Assembly (NCBI GenBank): GCA_023525975.1
Contig: JAKNSE010000037.1
Coordinates: 2,214,501-2,278,500 of the forward strand
DNA length: 64,000 bases
Source: Smallanthus sonchifolius
Lineage: Eukaryota > Streptophyta > Magnoliopsida > Asterales > Asteraceae
Direction of reading: 5' to 3'
Below the pieces are notes generated by a model. The model did not search any database. It was not told where the DNA came from and was given only the letters and a program-made list of their open reading frames with translations. The translations under genes and the position numbers were made by a program. Within the stretch, counting starts at the first letter, position 1; each line of letters starts with the position of its first letter. Positions 57,906 through 64,000 of the stretch are shown here, in pieces.

Positions 57906-59085
57906 GTGTGGCTATACAACTCAGGAATTTGGGACCATGCGAGCAAGAAAAATCATCAGGAATGATGTTCCAGGTATATATGCACATGATTTGGGTGTTG
58001 GAACGCATTTTTGAAAAAGTTGAAAAGAATGAATTTTGGGTGAGTTTTCTAAGTATAAAAATCACCAAAACTTTATGTGAATAACAGGTCTTCGTTGTAC
58101 GAGAAGACCCAGAGCTTGACTTTCACGACACGCGAAGACTTTCAAATGGGCGGGATGAATTTCCACTCTTCGCGGTACACGAAGAGTGAGGCTTGATTTT
58201 TCGCGGTACGTGGGAAACATTAATTATGGTCCTTTTCCCTCTTTTTTTATTTTTTGGTATTTTTGAGTCGTGTCAAGTCTGGAGGTTCTTTAATTTTTAT
58301 TGAGTCTTTATATTGAGTCGATATGATGCTTGCGGGTTTGTTTCGAGTTTAATTTTGCTAGGTTTAGATTAATCCACTCGTACTCAATCTCCATTCGGGT
58401 GGTGATATTCCGACTTTGATGAATCTCTTATACAAGGCAGCCCAATAGCAGATGTGGAATATGACCTCGAATGAAATGATATAGGATCGTCTGACCGGCT
58501 AGGTTTTTCTTATTTTTGTATAATTCTTTTTAGTGTCTCTCTTCCTACATTGAGGGCAATGTCGAGTTCAAGTGTGGGGATGTGATACCTTAGTCTAGGT
58601 CTAGTTTGAGTCATAAAAAATAAAAAATCCATAAAATTTTAAAAAAAAATTCAAAAATGTCTTTGGATTAGAATTTTTCCAAGATATGGAAAATGATAGG
58701 TATATTTGTAAACTATGTTGTGGAATCTAAATGAAAAATAAAAAGCGCGTCTAATTTGTAACGTTTTGGTATGCACAACCGACTTTGAAGAGCTTAAACA
58801 TCCTCATAGTGTATCTAGGTTTAAATGAATAATTAATTCACGATGTCTTGTGGGTTTTTCATCTTAGGGGTAATGGTAAGGTTGAAACTGTCAATATAGG
58901 GTGATAGGTACCACTATAAACAAAAAATTATAGGTTTTTGAAATTTGTTGGCACGCCGCTTTCTTTTTATGAGAAAATCCGAAAGTTTGTGGCGCCCGCA
59001 TTCCATAATTCCATCATTACATGAGCTTGAGAGCTTAAGTTTCGCTTACGTGTTACCCTCCGGGTTAGCAGCTTGGTTGAAAACC
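57906..59085 (+). other. Athila C 3' untranslated region
   Basis: Contains diverged palindromes related to tcgcggtacgcga (58088-58215), hairpin ACATTG-AGGG-CAATGT (58547-58562) and the purine tract AAGTGTGGGGATG (58570-58581). About 500 bases homologous to 40500-41010 (reverse) follow. Confidence 0.75.
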
Positions 59086-60350
59086 CATGAAACACCCTAC
59101 TTATTCCTTGCTTTATCAGAGTATTTTATTGCGGAAAACTGGTCCCAGATTAATAAAACCTTGTCATAAATGGATAAGGTAACTTTTCATTTATAATAAT
59201 ATCGTTTTACAAAAGGATAATATAATTACATCATCCTATATAGGGATTTTCCAACTCCGATCAGCCATGTCCTCAGGAAGCCTTATTCCATGTGCTTCTT
59301 TCCTGCAGTTTTTGGAAAACATTTTTAAATTAGCTTATGCTAAGTAAGTACACTGCATCGTTCATTTTATCATGAACCCTTTAGGTTCTTATTATTGTTC
59401 AAGTTTACCAGGCTCTTGGCGCCCCCATGACCATCTCTGAACGTACATCCAGTCACGTCATTCGTATATTTTATGGGTGTGCTAACCCCCTAGCAACCAT
59501 CATAGGCCGTACCTCCGGTCCGAGTATTGGCAAGGTTCTTATACTCGTCAGTATAGACCCCTTGCATTTGTCACAAAGACTCATTTATTCCTCAGCCCCG
59601 TAGGCTTGGAATCTTTTACTCTTTCAGCCCCGCAGGCCTAGAGTTTCATTTTTCTCTTCTTTTCTTTATTGAGATCCACCTTACAGGCCGGGTATCTCAT
59701 TTCATTTGGGACCTTGAGTATCTTTGACTCACAGCCTCCCAAATTTATCAAGCATTTGTTTTCATTTCATGTATATGCTTGGTTTACTCACCAACCAGTC
59801 CTCACCTCAAAACTTTGTAACGGTTTCTCCACGATGCATTAGAAAGGTTTATATATAGGAAGTACCAGCGGCGTATCCACCACCCCTCTAACACTTCGTG
59901 AGTACTCCGTTATTCCATTTTAGGGTTTAGACTCGTTCCATCATACTCATTCATATTTGCACGTATCATCATGCATTCACATATTCATCATGCATTTCAC
60001 ATATTCATATTCATCACATATTTATATTCATTATGCATGGTATACTTTCATCTCATATTCGTATTCGTCATATATTGTAAACTTGGGTGATTTTCCTTCC
60101 AGAGCAGTACCTCCAACAGAGATGTTCCCAGGAAAGAGTGACGGGTCTAGGAGATATTTATACACCACTCTTTCCTTAGACAGAACATTCCGTTCATCAG
60201 ATAACTACATACCGGTTGGATGTTCTCCCGTACGTTTACTATATTTCATTATCCTTTATTAGTCTATACCCCTAAACATTCATAATGGTTTCGCCATGAA
60301 GTACCAAAAAGTTTATATATAGGAAGTACCAGCGGCGTATCCACCACCCC
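59086..60350 (-). other. Tekay-related LTR-like sequence
   Basis: 60100-60215 resembles the Tekay LTR start region (cctccaacaga…gttccc…gacgggtct). A segment tttatatataggaagtacca plus gcggcgtatccaccacccct occurs twice (59850, 60310), a 460-bp direct repeat that also truncates the chromodomain. Exact LTR borders could not be set. Confidence 0.5.
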
Positions 60351-61327
60351 TTGGATACGTGCTTCCATTGCACTAGTACTTGTTTGATTGTTTTGTTACG
60401 TAGTTGCTTCTCTTTTGTGTCTAGGATTTTGATAGGCTCTTCAACATAGGTTAGCTTATCATCAACTTCTATCTCTTCTAGAGGAACATGTGTAGTCTCA
60501 TCCGGCAAACACTTTCTTAAATAACATACATGGAAAGTGTTGTGTATCTTATTCAATCACTCATGTAGCTCTAACTGATAAGCTACATTTCCGACTCCAA
60601 TGAATCGTGGACTTAGCTTTCCACGTTTCTTGAATCATATTAGACCTTTCCAAGGAGATACTTTCAACAAGACATAATCTCCTTCTTGGAATTCTATTGG
60701 TCTACGTCTTTTGTCAGCGTATGACTTCTGTCGATCTTGTGCAGCTTTTAAACGTGCCTTAATTAAGTCAAGCTTTTCTGACGTGGCTTGAACTATTTCT
60801 ATGCTGCCTAACTCTTTCTAACCAATTTCTCCCTAACATACAGGAGTCCTACATCTTCTACCATATAACATCTCATATGGTGGCATACCAATACTGGAAT
60901 GGTAGCTGTTATTGTATGAGAATTATGCTAATGGAAGATGATTATCCCAACTTCCACCGAAATAAATTATACAAGCATGCTGCATATCTTAAAGGGTTTG
61001 TATCGTCCTCTCACTTTGACCATCGGTCTGAGGATGATATGCCGTGCTGATCAATAACCTAGTTCCCATCTCCTCATGGAAATTTTTCCAAAAACGTGAA
61101 GTGTAACAAGTATCTCGATCAGAGACAATCGAGACTGGCACTCCATGTCTGGAAACGATTTCTTTGATGAACAAATCAGCTAACTTTTCTGAAGAGTATG
61201 TCTCATGTATTGCTAAGAAATGAGAACTCTTAGTTAACCGATCTACAACCACCCATATGGTATCATAACCTCTAGCTGTCTTTGGTAGCTTGGTTATGAA
61301 ATCCATAGTGAGATGTTCCCATTTCCA
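60351..61327 (-). pseudogene. Integrase and truncated chromodomain of the second Tekay element
   Basis: The DDE core has MDFITKLPKTARGYDTIW, SIVSDRDTCYTSRF and DGQSERTIQTL, all three catalytic residues present, with stops after IQTL and in the following block (60557-60988). The last part reads IHNTFHVCYLRKCLPDE and EEPIKILDTKEKQLRNK…VLVQWKH, where the chromodomain breaks off at the repeated segment near 60350. Confidence 0.88.
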
Positions 61328-62155
61328 TTATGGGATTTCTAATGGTTGTAACCTTCTGTATGGCTTCTGATGTTCTGCTTTAACTTGTAGGCGAGTTAAG
61401 CATTTAGCTACATATTTCATGATATCAAATTTCATTCCAGGACACCAATAATCCTTGCGCAGATCTTGGTACATTTTTGTATTACCTGGATGAATAGGAT
61501 ATCGTGATTTATGAGCTTCATCGAGAATCTTAAGTCTAAACTCACCTGATCGTGGTATCCACATACGACCAAATCGAGTCTTGACTTTATGCTTATTCTC
61601 TTGTAGAAACTTCTCCTGACCAGCCATTCTTTCATTCTTAACATTTTCATCTTTTAATGCTTCGATTTGTGCGTCTCGAAGCTGGATCATGAAATCAGGA
61701 GTTATCACTAACTTGTATGCTTTCACCCGAATAGGATGATGCTCTTGTTTTCGATGAGCATCGGCTACTACGTTAGCCTTTCTGGGATGATACAAAATCT
61801 CACAATCATAATCTTTGACCAGTTCTAACCATCTTCGTTGCCTCATGTTTAAGTCCTTCTGGTCAAAGAAATACTTACGACTTTTGTGGTCTGTGTAAAT
61901 TGTACACTTTGTCCCATACAGATAATGCCTCCAGATCTTTAGTGCAAACACTACTGCAGCTAATTCTAGATCATGGGTTGGATAGTTTACTTCATGTGTC
62001 TTTAGTTGTCGAGAGGCGTAGGATATCACCTTTTCTCTTTGCATTAGAACATATCCTAACCCAAGTTTCGAGGCATCGGAGTATACCACAAAGTCTTCTA
62101 CTCCTTCTGGTAATGCCAGAACTGGAGCTTGTGTCAATATTTCTTTCAATATCAA
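61328..62155 (-). pseudogene. RNaseH and integrase zinc domain of the second Tekay element
   Basis: YSDASKLGLGYVLMQREKVI, YASRQLKTHEVNYPTHDLEL and YTDHKSRKYFFDQKDLNMRQ mark RNaseH. SRYPIHPGNTKMYQDLRKDY and YVAKCLTRLQVK mark the zinc domain (second Cys of CLTC is now Arg). Ends at a stop before WKWEHLTMDF. Confidence 0.9.
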
Positions 62156-62226
62156 GAATGCCTTTTCTTGTGTCGCATTCCATTCGTATTTCGAGTTCTT
62201 TCGAGTTAGCTTAGTTAATGGGGTGG

Positions 62227-62777
62227 CTATCTTAGAGAAGCCTGAATGAACCTTCTATAATAGCCAGCTAAACCCAAGAAACTTATAACTTCCGATGGAT
62301 TCTTAGGTGGAGACCATTTCATTACAGCCTCTACCTTTGATGGGTCTACTGACATACCTTCTGAGTTTATAACATGACCCTGAAATTGAACTTCTCTCAA
62401 CCAGAATGCACATTTTGAGAATTTAGCGTACAGTTTCTCCTTCTGTAAAGTACTAAGTACTTCACGAAGACGTTGTGCATGTTCTTCCTCGTTCTTTGAA
62501 TAAATCAGAATGTCATCAACGAAGACAATAACGAATTTGTCTAACATTGGCAAGCATACTCTATTGATGAGGTCCATGAATATTGCCGGAGCATTTGTCA
62601 CTCCAAATGGCATCATTACAAATTCATAGTGTCCATAACGAGTTCTAAATGTTGTCTTAGGTATATCTTTTTCTCGTACCTTTACTTGATGATAACCGGA
62701 TCTTAAGTCAATCTTGGAAAACCAACTTGATCCTTGTAATTGATCAAACAGATCATCAATTCTATGTAAAGGATACC
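62227..62777 (-). pseudogene. Reverse transcriptase of the second Tekay element, N-terminus cut off
   Basis: FSKIDLRSGYHQVKVREKDI, RYGHYEFVMMPFGVTNAPA and FVIVFVDDILIYSKNEEEHA; the FVDD box is intact, unlike the Tekay copy at 35746-37085. Continues to SFLGLAGYYRRF where a frameshift occurs. The fingers region is lost to the LTR at 62778. Confidence 0.92.
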
Positions 62778-64000
62778 TGATGTAGTGCAAAGCACACATC
62801 TTTATTCCTTTTTTTTAGTGTCGTTTTAACTAGTTTTGTATTCTTTTGAGTCGTTTTTGTTATGTATGAGTCTACTTTACGTTTACAGGTGCTCGTGGGA
62901 TTAATGAGTGAAAACCCGCAGATAACGAGCACGAGAATGAAGCCCAAGAAATAAAAGTGAAAAATCTAGAATTCTTGTCTTTCGCGGTACGCGAAGACCA
63001 GAGGGAATCCTCTCACGGTACGCGAGGAAATGAAAATCCGGGCGCGACTAAATTGTCCTTCGCGGTACGCGAAGGACCAGCCAAATTATCTCGCGGTACG
63101 CGAGGGCTTCAAGTTCCGAGAAAAAAAACCTAATTTTGATTTTAATAGAATTGTAATCCCATTATCATAATGGTTCGTATCTTAGCCGTCTGGGGAGAGT
63201 TTAGAGGCGATTTTAGGAGTTTTGGAAGCAATTGAAGAGCAAGATCAGGGCTTTCGATTCCGGGTTTGTCTAGATTAGATTATTCAGGTTTAAAGTTTCG
63301 ATCTTTGTTTGAAATTAGTTTGTTTTGGAGCATGTATTGCTTGATTACTTCTGCTATTCTTGTTCTAAGTATGATCCTAGGCTAAACTTGTTAATACTGC
63401 CTAGGTTAATGATGATTGCTTGTTAAAGTTATGACTTTTATCGGTTTTGGTTTCGTTTGATGGATTTATGATTTTGTAAACAATCCTAGTATGATAATTG
63501 CGATGTATATGCATGCTTGAATCTGGTTTTGTGATTGATTAGTAATTCCTTGCGTTAATTGTGGTTGTCTGCCAGTTTGATTAGCGTATCTAGGTCATAG
63601 ATCTTAGGGTTTGTGATTTCGGTGGTTTGCTAGACGTAGTAGCCATAGGAATTCTTGTTGATTGCTGATTAGAATTAAGTGTGTGTCCTAGTTCAATACC
63701 CGAGAGGTGAGAATTAGTCGGTTAGTCTTCGTCGTTAGGAATCCTAATGTTAACAGTATGAGAGGGTGTTAGCATAAGGTGTCTAGTGATTGTTGCTAGT
63801 CTGAATCATAGTTGTTATCCTAGGATTACCTCGTGCATTCCTTGAGTGTATTGTGGGCGGTGAGACTGAGAGGTAATCCGTTCATTAGGGTACTTGATCA
63901 TAGTTGGAAATACCTGAGAAGTGATCCAATAATGTGGTGAGTTAGTACACTTTAGGTAGCTTAGTTGGTGACACCCTGAGAGTGATTAGGGATCCACTAG
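62778..64000 (+). mobile_element. LTR of family TGATGTAGTGC, running off the window
   Basis: Starts TGATGTAGTGCAAAGCACAC and follows the solo LTR at 20968-22602 colinearly to the window end, with scattered differences. Whether it is a solo LTR or a full element cannot be seen. Confidence 0.85.
62977..63105 (+). repeat. Four CpG palindromes in the LTR at 62778
   Basis: Sites at 62977-62998, 63010-63028, 63055-63077 and about 63089-63105 correspond one to one to those at 21174-21301. The third has perfect arms gtccttcgcg and cgcgaaggac. Confidence 0.9.

Larger units (their letters stand above)
49741..59085 (+). mobile_element. Athila-like element C with full but decayed gag-pol
   Basis: 5' LTR 49741-50875, PBS 50879-50896, gag (split), protease, RT, RNaseH, and integrase with a deletion, then a 3' region with a hairpin and purine tract (58547-58581). 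Sequence homologous to element B's untranslated region ends at about 59085, where other DNA begins. The 3' LTR is missing. Confidence 0.85.
59086..62777 (-). mobile_element. Second Tekay-type element, truncated at both ends
   Basis: On the minus strand: RT (62777-62227), RNaseH-integrase (62155-60557), start of a chromodomain (to about 60351), then LTR-like sequence (60350-59086). The RT is cut by an LTR at 62778. Gag and protease are outside or lost. Confidence 0.85.

Noticed and set aside
58570..58600. 3' LTR of Athila C starting TGATACC directly after the purine tract at 58581
   Set aside because: Element B shows about 1 kb of homologous untranslated sequence between this tract and its real 3' LTR, so this is probably an internal copy of the module.

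Overview
This is a repeat-dense piece of a large plant nuclear genome. The evidence is eukaryotic and plant-specific: Ty3/gypsy Athila-, Tat- and Tekay-type LTR retrotransposons, a Sirevirus-like Ty1/copia 3' end, a Cassandra-type TRIM carrying 5S rRNA sequence, a CACTA transposon end, a hAT-type MITE, and exon fragments of plant genes. The LTR families feel like those of a composite (Asteraceae), but that is an impression and not proven. I see no intact host gene, no rRNA gene and no confident tRNA gene.

Layout. (1) 1-1800: 3' end of a Sirevirus-like element, with a broken ORF, polypurine tract and LTR. (2) 1811-16952: Athila-like element 'A' (+). Its 5' LTR holds a Tekay solo LTR (2013-3398), and its gag-protease remnant is followed by a large insertion (5464-15851). 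That insertion contains a non-autonomous Tat/Athila-type element (5948-14690, minus), which itself holds a 2.8 kb LTR-like insertion (10767-13595). (3) 16953-20251: relics of a DEAD-box helicase (RH58-like) and a PBS1-like receptor-like cytoplasmic kinase, the latter hit by a MITE. (4) 20252-45864: a Tat-type element (minus), bounded by GTTAA duplications. It contains two solo LTRs, a roughly 38-unit 62-bp tandem array, and a gag-protease gene split by Athila-like element 'B' (28127-43779, minus). B is in turn split by a Tekay chromovirus (29205-39935, minus), whose 3' LTR is split by a 3.07 kb LTR-like element (30291-33361). (5) 45865-49740: a mevalonate diphosphate decarboxylase exon relic, a 105-bp tandem repeat, a CACTA right end, and the Cassandra element. 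(6) 49741-59085: Athila-like element 'C' (+), with decayed gag-PR-RT-RNaseH-IN and a 2.87 kb LTR-like insertion. (7) 59086-62777: a second, truncated Tekay element (minus). (8) 62778-64000: start of another LTR, a relative of the solo LTR at 20968-22602.

Nesting was resolved mostly by matching target-site duplications and by comparing each interrupted copy with an uninterrupted relative in the window. Coding parts are inactivated by stops, frameshifts, deletions or lost catalytic residues.

The most interesting non-coding signals are structural. Inverted repeats are kept while their sequence changes: (a) hairpins with an AGGGA-type loop just upstream of AAGTGTGGGGATG tracts in Athila/Tat elements; (b) clusters of CpG-rich palindromes, a different palindrome in each LTR family; (c) covarying hairpins shared by related LTR copies. 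Two independently inserted Athila-like copies also share a gag-protease-only layout with no reverse transcriptase or integrase, pointing to a non-autonomous subfamily.
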